The notes under the pieces: generated by a model
Database searches by the model: none
Seen by the model: the letters and a program-made list of their open reading frames with translations, nothing else
Told to the model about the DNA's origin: nothing
Position numbers and translations under genes: made by a program
Assembly (NCBI GenBank): GCA_018714895.1
Contig: DVMQ01000014.1
Location: 62,001 to 126,000, forward strand
DNA length: 64,000 nucleotides
Direction of reading: 5' to 3'
Origin: Coprovicinus avistercoris
GTDB taxonomy: Bacteria; Actinomycetota; Coriobacteriia; Coriobacteriales; Atopobiaceae
Shown: one piece after another, positions 26,785 through 34,451 of the stretch
Layout of the letters: each line of letters begins with the position of its first letter
Numbering within the stretch: position 1 is the first letter of the stretch

Positions 26785-27769
26785 CCTTCATCTCCATCTG
26801 GATGGTGCCATTACCCCTGCTATTGCTCGCGAGCTTGCTCGTATGCAGGATATTGTCTTGCCCGATGAAGTGCCTGGTGAGCTTGAACAGGCGTTGTCGG
26901 TGGGGGAGAAGTGTGAAAGCTTAAACGATTATCTTGCCTGTTTTGATTTGCCTATTTCGCTCTTGCAAACCCATGAATCCATTCGTGAGGCAGTTCGTCT
27001 TGTGCAGGAAATGCTCATCTCTCAAGACTGCCTCTATGCTGAGATCCGCTTTGCTCCACAACAGTTTGTTCAAGGTGGTTTGAGCCAAGAGGAGGTTGTA
27101 CAAGCCGCACTGGCAGGCTTGAGTCTTTCTCCCATGCGTTGCAACCTTATTCTGTGCTGTATGCGCGGAACAGATACTGCTGAGAAGAATATCGAGACCG
27201 TACGTCTTGCCGAGCAGTACCTTTGCGAAGATAACGGTGTGGTTGGATTGGATCTTGCGGGTGCCGAGGCACTCTTTCCCACCAAGGATTATGTCGACCT
27301 GCTTCGAGGAGCTCATGAACGAGGTGTTCCTCTAACGGTTCATGCGGGGGAGGCTGCAGGTCCTGAGAGCATATGGTCGGCACTTCAAACGGGATGCACG
27401 CGCATCGGTCATGGTATTCATGCTGTTTCGGACCCCTCGCTTATGCACTACCTTGCTGAACATGCTGTGGTCCTTGAAGTATGTCCCACCTCAAATTTTC
27501 ACACACATGCTGTAGAAGAGGGCTCGAATTATCCATTGCGAGCCTTGCTTGACGCTGGTGTACACGTAACAATAGCCACCGACGACATGGCTATTTCACG
27601 GACCTGTTTGGCGCATGAAGTGGACTATGCAAAGCAGCTTGCTCATTTGAGCGAGGAAGAGTGTTTGCAGTTACAGCTCACGGCTATTCAGGCTGCCTTT
27701 ACGAGTGAAGCTACAAAGCAAGAGCTGAGAGAACTGTTACAGCGGAAGGATGCTGTTCATGCGGACTGA
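26771..27769 (+). CDS. add: Adenosine deaminase family protein
   Basis: 332 residues from ATG 26771 with GGAGG upstream; the start lies inside queH. Metal ligands HLHLDG, catalytic HAGEA and HGIHA, CPTSNFHT and the TDD near the end (TDDMAIS, where many have TDDP) define the family. It deaminates adenosine to inosine; related members act on adenine or aminodeoxyfutalosine, which the sequence cannot exclude. Sandwiched with overlaps between queH and queA, so expression is tied to tRNA modification genes, perhaps by purine salvage alone. Confidence 0.88.
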   Translation: MSYVDLHLHLDGAITPAIARELARMQDIVLPDEVPGELEQALSVGEKCESLNDYLACFDLPISLLQTHESIREAVRLVQEMLISQDCLYAEIRFAPQQFVQGGLSQEEVVQAALAGLSLSPMRCNLILCCMRGTDTAEKNIETVRLAEQYLCEDNGVVGLDLAGAEALFPTKDYVDLLRGAHERGVPLTVHAGEAAGPESIWSALQTGCTRIGHGIHAVSDPSLMHYLAEHAVVLEVCPTSNFHTHAVEEGSNYPLRALLDAGVHVTIATDDMAISRTCLAHEVDYAKQLAHLSEEECLQLQLTAIQAAFTSEATKQELRELLQRKDAVHAD

Positions 27770-28985
27770 TGACTTTGACTACAATTTGCCCGACGAACTT
27801 ATAGCTCAGGCTCCTGCGGAGCCACGTGATTCTTGCCGCCTGCTGGTGTTGCATCGTGATGGAGGGTCAGGCCCCACAGGTGAAGCTCATCAAGCAGCTG
27901 ATGGCAGCTCGATTGAGCACCGGATTTTTCACGACATTCTTGACTACCTCAAGCCAGGAGATTTGCTGGTAGCTAACAAAACACGTGTTATGCCTGCACG
28001 CCTCGTAGGGCATAAAAAGGGAACCGGTGGAGTCGCCGAGACACTCCTGCTCCGCCGCCGCGAGGATATTGATTCTTTGGGCCACGTGTGGGAATGTCTG
28101 GTTAATCCGGGTAAGCGCTTGCGTCAACCTGGAACCGTAATTGAATATCGTGCCGGCGGTTTGCTTGCACCCGAAAATGCTCCCGTTGTGTTAACAGGAG
28201 AAATTCTCGATTTTGTTGAGGGAAGCAAGGGCGGAAGACTTGTGCGCTTTGAGCCGGTGGGTACTTCCAACACAGGAGAGCCTCGCACGCTAGATGAAGC
28301 GGTTCACGAAGCGGGAAATGTGCCTTTGCCGCCTTACATTACTTCGTACAAGGGTGACCCTGAGAAGTACCAAACGGTCTACGCGATGCATGAAGAGCAT
28401 TCTGCAGCTGCTCCAACAGCAGGCCTGCATTTTACGCCCGAACTTATCGATCGTATTTGTGAGGCAGGTGTTGGTTGGGCAACAGTTGAGCTTGAGGTTG
28501 GTATTGATACCTTCCGTCTTGTCACCGAAGACGATCCAACAAAGCATGTCATGCATACGGAGCGCTATCACGTACCCGCTGATGTTGTAGAAGCTGTTCG
28601 TACGACAAAAGCACAAGGGGGACGGGTAATAGCTGTTGGTACAACGGCAGTCCGTTCGCTTGAGAGCGCTTGGGATACTGCAGTTAAAGCTGCAAATCCT
28701 CCTATAACAGCAAGGCGCTTTGAACAAGCCGCGGACTCAGCTGCAGTTTCGGGTATGGGTGATTTAGTCGTTCGTGAAGACGCAACAACCAATCTATTCC
28801 TTATGCCTGGATCAACGTTTCATGTGGTAGATGCCCTTATTACCAATTTTCATGTGCCTCGCTCTACCCTTATGATGCTCGTGTCTGCCTTTGCTTCTCG
28901 CGAGCAGATTATGGGCGCCTACAATGAGGCGATTCAGCAGCAGTATCGCATGCTATCTTTTGGCGATGCTATGCTTATAGACTAA
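27759..28985 (+). CDS. queA: S-adenosylmethionine:tRNA ribosyltransferase-isomerase QueA
   Basis: 408 residues from ATG 27759; GGAAGG is nine bases upstream, whereas ATG 27750 directly abuts it. Motifs: FDYNLPDELIAQAP, LLVANKTRVMPARL, AAPTAGLHFTPELI, TYHV-type loop and NFHVPRSTLMMLVSAF. It adds the epoxycyclopentanediol group from SAM to preQ1 in tRNA, between the Tgt and QueH steps. It is longer than the about 345-residue average because of extra loops around residues 110-190. It overlaps add by 11 bases and ends the operon at a strong hairpin. Confidence 0.93.
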   Translation: MRTDDFDYNLPDELIAQAPAEPRDSCRLLVLHRDGGSGPTGEAHQAADGSSIEHRIFHDILDYLKPGDLLVANKTRVMPARLVGHKKGTGGVAETLLLRRREDIDSLGHVWECLVNPGKRLRQPGTVIEYRAGGLLAPENAPVVLTGEILDFVEGSKGGRLVRFEPVGTSNTGEPRTLDEAVHEAGNVPLPPYITSYKGDPEKYQTVYAMHEEHSAAAPTAGLHFTPELIDRICEAGVGWATVELEVGIDTFRLVTEDDPTKHVMHTERYHVPADVVEAVRTTKAQGGRVIAVGTTAVRSLESAWDTAVKAANPPITARRFEQAADSAAVSGMGDLVVREDATTNLFLMPGSTFHVVDALITNFHVPRSTLMMLVSAFASREQIMGAYNEAIQQQYRMLSFGDAMLID

Positions 28986-28989
28986 AAAT

Positions 28990-29010
28990 GGGCGGCCAAG
29001 CTGGCCGCCC
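28990..29010. terminator. Terminator between queA and the convergent coiled-coil gene
   Basis: GGGCGGCCA and TGGCCGCCC form a perfect 9-bp stem with a 3-base loop. On the minus strand the stem is followed by ATTTTT, so it serves the coiled-coil gene best; on the plus strand the T tract is poor. Confidence 0.75.
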
Positions 29011-29045
29011 AACACGTTTGCTTGATCCTCTCGTAATGCAGCGTG

Positions 29046-30356
29046 CTAATGGCCCAATACTCCAAAAGCAAAGAGGGCGATAAGCACAACAACACAGATG
29101 ATAACTGCGAGAACAGCAACAAAAACAATACGCTGCTTCTTTGTGCGCTTGCGCAGACTTCTTTCTGCAGACGAGAGGGATTCAACTTGACGTTGCTGAG
29201 AAGCTAGCGCTGCTCGCTTATCTTGAATGGAGGCTTTAAGCGCAGTTGTTACTTCTGGTGTAGCAGCAATTTCTTCTGCCTCATCAATGAGCGCTTGAGC
29301 TTCTGTTGAGCGCTGATCTGCGTCCTTTACTTCACGTTCTGCCTGGTGAAGATCGTCAGTCACATCTGTTAGTTTGTTATCAAGCTCACGCTCGGCGGCT
29401 TGAGCGTCTTTATGAAGCTTCTCATATTCACTTTTGCGCTGCTGAGCTTGTGACTTGGCGGATTCATGTTGCTTTTCAGCAAGATCGAGCGATTGCTTCT
29501 GGGTGAAGAGATGTGTCTGTGCATTTTCGAGTGAACGCTTTGTTTCTGCGTCGGCAGCTTCAAGCTCAGTTTGGGCAGCTAAAAGAGAAGCCTGCTCATT
29601 ATCGAGCGCTTCGCGAATTTCTTCACGGGCTCTTTTTGAGTTTGTGCTATGGCCAAGGCTTTTCAACTCTTCATTGAGTTTATCCATACGCTGGCGGGCA
29701 TTTTCAACTGCCTGGCGGCAGGATTCAAGACGTGCATCTCGACGATTTGTTGCGTCATTTACTTGGTTTTCTGCATTCTTAACCGCTCGGCGAACTTCTG
29801 AGAGTGCTTTGGCAGCATCGTCAGCGCGTCCACGTGTTGTATCCATAAGATTCTTGTAAGGCCTGAGTTCTTCCTCATGACGCTTTTTGAGCTGATCGAG
29901 TTCATCCTGAAGCTCATCATGGCGCTTTTGAAGCTCATCGACGCGTTTCTCGGCACGTTTGCGAGCATGTTTAGCTGAAATAAGTTCTTTTGTCTGTTCT
30001 TTAAGAATTTCATCATGTCGGGCTGCTACGTCAGTTCGGTGGGAAAGCTCCTGGAGTGCCTCATCCAATTCAGAAGAGAGCTCTTCGAGACGATCTCGAG
30101 CTGCCGCTGCTTGTCGAGAAGCACGGCGTACATCTCGAATAGCAGAAAAACCCTCTACAAAGGTACTCGCTCCCTCTGAGGCGCTCTGTGCAAAAGCTTC
30201 AGCTACACTTCCACGCCCCGCTCGGCGACGTTGTGGCTGCTCGGAAGAGTCTTTGGAAGCATTGTCTTCGGTGGTGCTGGTTGTATCACTATCTACTGGC
30301 TCTGTAAGCTCATTGGTTTGGTCTGTCTGATCTCTGTCGTCAGTTGTTTTGTCCAT
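29046..30356 (-). CDS. Long coiled-coil protein with a single C-terminal membrane helix
   Basis: 436 residues from ATG 30356, chosen for GGAGGA five bases upstream. A Thr/Asp/Gln-rich disordered N-terminus (about 1-65) is followed by roughly 340 residues of heptad-rich, highly charged coiled coil, and the chain ends with a basic patch (RKRTKKQR) and one hydrophobic helix VAVLAVIICVVVLIALF near the very C-terminus. That is a tail-anchored, cytoplasm-facing layout. I do not recognise a named family; a role in cell-envelope or division scaffolding is only a guess. It is divergent from ptsH. Confidence 0.7.
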   Translation of the reverse strand: MDKTTDDRDQTDQTNELTEPVDSDTTSTTEDNASKDSSEQPQRRRAGRGSVAEAFAQSASEGASTFVEGFSAIRDVRRASRQAAAARDRLEELSSELDEALQELSHRTDVAARHDEILKEQTKELISAKHARKRAEKRVDELQKRHDELQDELDQLKKRHEEELRPYKNLMDTTRGRADDAAKALSEVRRAVKNAENQVNDATNRRDARLESCRQAVENARQRMDKLNEELKSLGHSTNSKRAREEIREALDNEQASLLAAQTELEAADAETKRSLENAQTHLFTQKQSLDLAEKQHESAKSQAQQRKSEYEKLHKDAQAAERELDNKLTDVTDDLHQAEREVKDADQRSTEAQALIDEAEEIAATPEVTTALKASIQDKRAALASQQRQVESLSSAERSLRKRTKKQRIVFVAVLAVIICVVVLIALFAFGVLGH

Positions 30357-30479
30357 GCCGCTCCTCCGTACAGGCATAAAGTTCTTTCTGACATCATTCT
30401 CTATTTTATGATTATACCTTTGATAATGGTTTTCACATGCACACTCATGGATGATGTCACGTATCGGTAAAGATATGTC

Positions 30480-30488
30480 TGCTAGGAT
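30480..30488 (+). promoter_or_regulatory. Possible extended -10 of ptsH
   Basis: TGCTAGGAT fits an extended -10 (TGn then TAGGAT); no convincing -35. It lies 56 bases before ptsH and closely resembles the element before tgt. Confidence 0.3.
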
Positions 30489-30543
30489 GTACTTCATAGC
30501 AAACGCATTGCGTCGTTTCGTTCACATTGAGAAGGAGTGCATT

Positions 30544-30816
30544 ATGGTTTCTAAGCAGACCACCATCATCAACGCAACTGGACTGCACGCTCGTCCTGCT
30601 TCTGCTTTCGTAATGGAGGCAAAGAAGTATCAGTGCGACATCACTATTAAAGATGTTAACAAGGACGGCGCTGGCGCCAACGCCAAGTCCATCATGATGA
30701 TCCTTGCTGCTGGTCTTGGCACTGGCACCACCGTCGAGGTTACCTGCGATGGTCCTGATGAGCAGGAGGCCCTCGACGCCCTTATCGCCCTTATCGACAG
30801 CGGTTTTGGCGAGTAA
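30544..30816 (+). CDS. ptsH: PTS phosphocarrier protein HPr
   Basis: 90 residues from ATG 30544 with AAGGAG upstream; a longer frame to 30451 is unsupported. GLHARP contains His-15, the site phosphorylated by enzyme I; ANAKSIM contains Ser-49, the equivalent of the HPr-kinase Ser46 site, shifted by a three-residue insert (DGAGANA). It passes phosphate to sugar-specific IIA proteins in the cytosol. ptsI is not adjacent, so HPr is transcribed alone and ends at a terminator. Confidence 0.95.
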   Translation: MVSKQTTIINATGLHARPASAFVMEAKKYQCDITIKDVNKDGAGANAKSIMMILAAGLGTGTTVEVTCDGPDEQEALDALIALIDSGFGE

Positions 30817-30843
30817 GCGTAGCTTTTAGCGCTTTAGAAGATC

Positions 30844-30876
30844 AAAGCCTGGTGCCCTTTGGCATCAGGCTTTTTT
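30844..30876 (+). terminator. ptsH terminator
   Basis: AAAGCCTGGTGCC pairs with GGCATCAGGC (one G-U), 4-base loop, followed by six T. Confidence 0.9.
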
Positions 30877-30952
30877 GTATGCCTCAATAAGAATGATAAG
30901 CGCGGGTGCTTGGTCCGTCGTCTGTGTACGAACCGTTGAGACTCATTTTCAT

Positions 30953-30961
30953 TGCTAGAAT
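30953..30961 (+). promoter_or_regulatory. Likely extended -10 of tgt
   Basis: TGCTAGAAT, with TTGAGA only 14 bases upstream of TAGAAT; the extended -10 probably compensates for the poor spacing. It is 63 bases before tgt. Confidence 0.4.
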
Positions 30962-31024
30962 ACCTAGATAAAAAATTGCTCGGATAAAGACCGATGGATA
31001 GTACGAGGCCTGAACGGGGAGTGT

Positions 31025-32164
31025 ATGGACACTAAGCTTTTTTCGTATGACATAGTTGCTGAGGATCCTACAACGCATGCGCGTGCAGGTGTCTTTCATA
31101 CAGCGCATGGCGATATAGAAACGCCAATTTTTATGCCTGTTGGCACAAAAGCAACGGTAAAAGGCTTGTTACCACAAACACTTGAGCAGCTCGGAGCACA
31201 AATCATTCTGGCAAATACCTATCATCTTTCTATGCGCCCTGGTTCTGAGCTCATTGATAACCTTGGGGGTTTGCACGATTTTATGCAATGGCATCACCCA
31301 ATTCTTACGGATTCCGGTGGCTTCCAGGTATTTAGCCACGGTGAGTTCTTTAAGCTTTCTGACGAAGGGGTTCGTTTTAGAGCGGTTGATTATGACGGCT
31401 CGTGGGTGAGCTGGACACCTGAAGACAATATGGCTATAGCAGAGCAGCTCGGATCAGATATTTGCATGCAGCTCGATCAGTGTCCTGGCTATCCTGCTGA
31501 GCGTTCATTTGTTGAGCGTGCGGTGGAACTTTCAAGTATGTGGGCGGACCGCTGTTATAAAGCACACACCCGTCCAGATCAGGCACTTTTTGGCATTGTG
31601 CAAGGCGGTATGCATTTGGATCTACGTCTCCGCAGTCTTGCTCATCTGGAATCTTGTGGTGATTTCCCCGGCTATGGTATCGGCGGTTATTCTGTGGGCG
31701 AGGATCACGAAACGATGTTTGAGACCCTTGAGCCACTTGTTTCTGAACATATGCCTAAGGCAAAGCCACGCTACCTTATGGGAGTTGGTAATCCCACTAC
31801 ACTTGTAAGGGCAGTTGCAGCAGGAGTAGACATGTTTGACTGTGTTCTTCCTACTCGAACCGCTCGTATGGGAACTGCCTTTTCTTCCGAGGGTCGTCTC
31901 AACCTTAAAAATGCTCGTTTTACGAAAGATGCTGGTCCACTCGACTCTGCCTGCACCTGTCCTGTATGCACGGGAGGCTATACGCGAGCTTACATACACC
32001 ATCTGGTTAATCAGAAAGAAATGCTTGGCGGTATCCTTCTTTCTATGCATAACATTTATTTCTTACTCGATCTTATGCGCCGTGCACGTAAGGCCATTAT
32101 TGCTGGAACTTACGGGGCTTTTGTAAATGACTGGATGGCTTCTGAAGGAGCAGCAGATTTTTAA
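31025..32164 (+). CDS. tgt: Queuine/preQ1 tRNA-guanine transglycosylase
   Basis: 379 residues, start behind GGGGAG. DSGGFQVFS holds the catalytic Asp, IVQGGMH and GIGGYSVGE the base-recognition loops, FDCVLPTRTARMGTAF the nucleophile region, and CTCPVC...H the zinc site. It exchanges guanine 34 for preQ1 in GUN-anticodon tRNAs, the step before QueA. It sits 2 kb from queA-queH but in its own unit. The preQ1-making genes (queD, queE, queC, queF) are not in this window. Confidence 0.95.
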   Translation: MDTKLFSYDIVAEDPTTHARAGVFHTAHGDIETPIFMPVGTKATVKGLLPQTLEQLGAQIILANTYHLSMRPGSELIDNLGGLHDFMQWHHPILTDSGGFQVFSHGEFFKLSDEGVRFRAVDYDGSWVSWTPEDNMAIAEQLGSDICMQLDQCPGYPAERSFVERAVELSSMWADRCYKAHTRPDQALFGIVQGGMHLDLRLRSLAHLESCGDFPGYGIGGYSVGEDHETMFETLEPLVSEHMPKAKPRYLMGVGNPTTLVRAVAAGVDMFDCVLPTRTARMGTAFSSEGRLNLKNARFTKDAGPLDSACTCPVCTGGYTRAYIHHLVNQKEMLGGILLSMHNIYFLLDLMRRARKAIIAGTYGAFVNDWMASEGAADF

Positions 32165-32214
32165 TCCCTGATTAAGGTCTGACTCCAGGGTAAAACAGAG
32201 AGCCGAATGGGTTC

Positions 32215-32270
32215 TATAATTGCGTCCTGTGTATGAATTATCCCTGTGCGAGGCGAGTATCGCCTCGCAC
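32215..32270 (+). promoter_or_regulatory. secDF -10 and 5' UTR hairpin
   Basis: A consensus TATAAT lies at 32215-32220 with a poor -35. Bases 32246-32256 and 32260-32270 form a perfect 11-bp stem with a 3-base GTA loop, ending about 12 bases before the ribosome site of the next gene. No U tract follows. The GCGAGGCG/CGCCTCGC core is identical to that of the pstS-pstC hairpin. Confidence 0.5.
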
Positions 32271-32296
32271 GTGCAATGAAAAAAGGAGGCGCTCCC

Positions 32297-34429
32297 ATGA
32301 CGGCTAAGAGAGCGCAATCGCGTACCAAAAGTAAATGTTCAGATGAGCCAACAGGCCTTGATCGATGGTCACAGACATCAGGCAAATCGTCCAAGAAATC
32401 TTTTGCCGATGTACATCAAGCGCTGTATGCGCTTGCTGGTCTTGTGGTAATTCTGGCAATAGCTCTTGTTGTGAGTTTTCCTATAAACACAACACTGTCT
32501 CGTGGGTTGGACGTAAGTTCAGGCACTTCGTTGACGTTCTCTGCTAGTAAGGCCGACGGTTCCACACCCACAGAGGACGAGCTAACTACTACCGTAGCTA
32601 CGCTCAAAATGCGCTTACAAGATCTTGGCTTTTCTGATGCTCGAGTTCAGGCAGATGGTACAACGATAACGGCTCAAATTCCTGGTACCACGGTGGATGC
32701 CCAACAGCTTGGAGAAGAGCTGGCTCAATCTGGAAAGCTTGAATTTGTCCGAATGGATGATATTGGTGATGCTGATGCACGAGCACGCATCAATGCTGGA
32801 CAGACGAATGTTCCACTTGAGCAGGATACCTACACGCCATTTTTGGATGGTTCCGCTGTTACATCAGCATCAGCTACACAAACAACGATCAGTGGTACGC
32901 CTTTTTGGGTAATCAATCTTTCCTTTAATGATGAAGGCGCTGCTGTTCTTGCCGAAGTGACTGAAGATCTGGCGGCGTCAGGTGGCCAGCTTGCCGTTGT
33001 GCTCGATGGAAAGGTTATTTCTGCTCCGGCAGTTCAGGAAGCTATTACTGAAGGCGATGTTTCGTTTTCAGGAGGGTTTACTGAGGATCAAGCTCGCTCC
33101 ATTGAGATGATTGTTTCTTCTGGCTCGCTGCCAGTAAGTCTTACGTTCATGCAAAGTGCTGTAGAAGGACCGTTGCTTGGGCGAGAGGTGCTCACACAGG
33201 GCGCCTATGCTCTTGCAGTGGCTGCAATACTGATAACCATTCTGTTGCTGGTGTGCTATCGCGGTCTTGCCTTGTTGGTGCTAGGTTCAGTTCTCGTCTC
33301 TCTCCTCGTATGGATTGGCGGGAGTGCAGCTCTTTCAAGAGCGGATGTATTGCTCGTAACGTTACCGGCGTTGGCAGGTGCGGCTCTTACAGCTCTTATA
33401 ACGAGTGCTGGGTCACTTCTTTTGCTTGGAGGCTTTCTTGAAAAGGTCAGGCAAGGTCGTTCGTTGCGTACGTCGTCTACGACCGGGCTTTCTCATGTGA
33501 GTGTTGGCCTCATAGAGGCATATCTCGTATTGCTTGTAACATTTTTCATTCCTTCGGTGGTAACAACTGGCAGTGTCCGTGAATTTGCTCTTTCTGCCGT
33601 GGTGGGAACTGTCGGAGCGTTCGTTGCGTTGCTGCTGTTTGAGAAGCCGTTGCTACAAATAGTGGCAGTAAAATCCATGCCAGAACATGCTCATCTTTGG
33701 GGAGTCAAGATACCAAGTGAGTCGGTCGATTCTTATGAGGACTCTTCTTCAACTGCTACCTATCACGCAAAACAGCTAACAGTGCTTTCTCTGGCTCTTT
33801 GTGTAGTTGCCATTGCAGGCTGTGCTGTTAAGAGCGAACTTGTTGTGTCACTTGGAGAGTCGGTGCTTGCGACACCTGTACTTGGGATTGCTCTGCTGGT
33901 CGGTTTACTTATCTACTGCATGGTAATGGCATTACGTCTTGATCTAAAAATTGCCCTCTCAGCTCTTGTGGGCATCGTCTTTTCAGTCGTTGTCGTTCTG
34001 GGAATGAGCTCCTTGCTCAATACCACGATTACTGATCAATTAGCAGGTGGCTTGCTTTTTAGTTTTGCTTGGTCGCTCTGGTGTAATTGGTCGGTTATGC
34101 GTCGAGTCAACGACGATCTTGCGTCAGAGCGAAAAGGCAACAAGAAAGCTGGTGCACCAAAGATTTCTCTTTGGAGAAAAGTGGCAAATTCGACCAGGTT
34201 CTGTAGTCCCGCTCTAACGGTATCTCTTGTTGCCGTGATAGTAATGTCGATAGCGCTTTTGGTGGCTACTGGTGCGACATTATTTACCTTGGCTGCCATG
34301 AGCATCATTGGTTCTCTTGTTGGTATATATGCGGTGCTTGGCGTAACACTGCCTCTTATGGGATTTTGGAAAATGAAAGAATCTCAATGGGCTACAGCTG
34401 AACGTCGTCAGACCCGCCAAGACAGGTAG
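32297..34429 (+). CDS. secDF: Degenerate fused SecDF-type protein translocase subunit
   Basis: 710 residues from ATG 32297 (AAAGGAGG seven bases upstream). A short cytosolic tail and helix 1 precede a periplasmic-type domain like SecD P1 (TLKMRLQDLGFSDARVQADGTTITAQIPG, VVLDGKVISAPAVQEAITEGDVSFSGGFT), then about 11 membrane helices filling the SecD and SecF halves. The typical DANVLIFERIRE segment is replaced by SAGSLLLLGGFLEKVRQG, and the SecF DTIVVFDRIRE segment by SLWCNWSVMRRVNDD, so both conserved membrane Asp appear lost, and LDLRGG reads LDVSSG. It would assist Sec export, perhaps without proton coupling. The SecF periplasmic domain is very short. Confidence 0.8.
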   Translation: MTAKRAQSRTKSKCSDEPTGLDRWSQTSGKSSKKSFADVHQALYALAGLVVILAIALVVSFPINTTLSRGLDVSSGTSLTFSASKADGSTPTEDELTTTVATLKMRLQDLGFSDARVQADGTTITAQIPGTTVDAQQLGEELAQSGKLEFVRMDDIGDADARARINAGQTNVPLEQDTYTPFLDGSAVTSASATQTTISGTPFWVINLSFNDEGAAVLAEVTEDLAASGGQLAVVLDGKVISAPAVQEAITEGDVSFSGGFTEDQARSIEMIVSSGSLPVSLTFMQSAVEGPLLGREVLTQGAYALAVAAILITILLLVCYRGLALLVLGSVLVSLLVWIGGSAALSRADVLLVTLPALAGAALTALITSAGSLLLLGGFLEKVRQGRSLRTSSTTGLSHVSVGLIEAYLVLLVTFFIPSVVTTGSVREFALSAVVGTVGAFVALLLFEKPLLQIVAVKSMPEHAHLWGVKIPSESVDSYEDSSSTATYHAKQLTVLSLALCVVAIAGCAVKSELVVSLGESVLATPVLGIALLVGLLIYCMVMALRLDLKIALSALVGIVFSVVVVLGMSSLLNTTITDQLAGGLLFSFAWSLWCNWSVMRRVNDDLASERKGNKKAGAPKISLWRKVANSTRFCSPALTVSLVAVIVMSIALLVATGATLFTLAAMSIIGSLVGIYAVLGVTLPLMGFWKMKESQWATAERRQTRQDR

Positions 34430-34451
34430 TTTTACCTAAGGGGAGTTCGCG

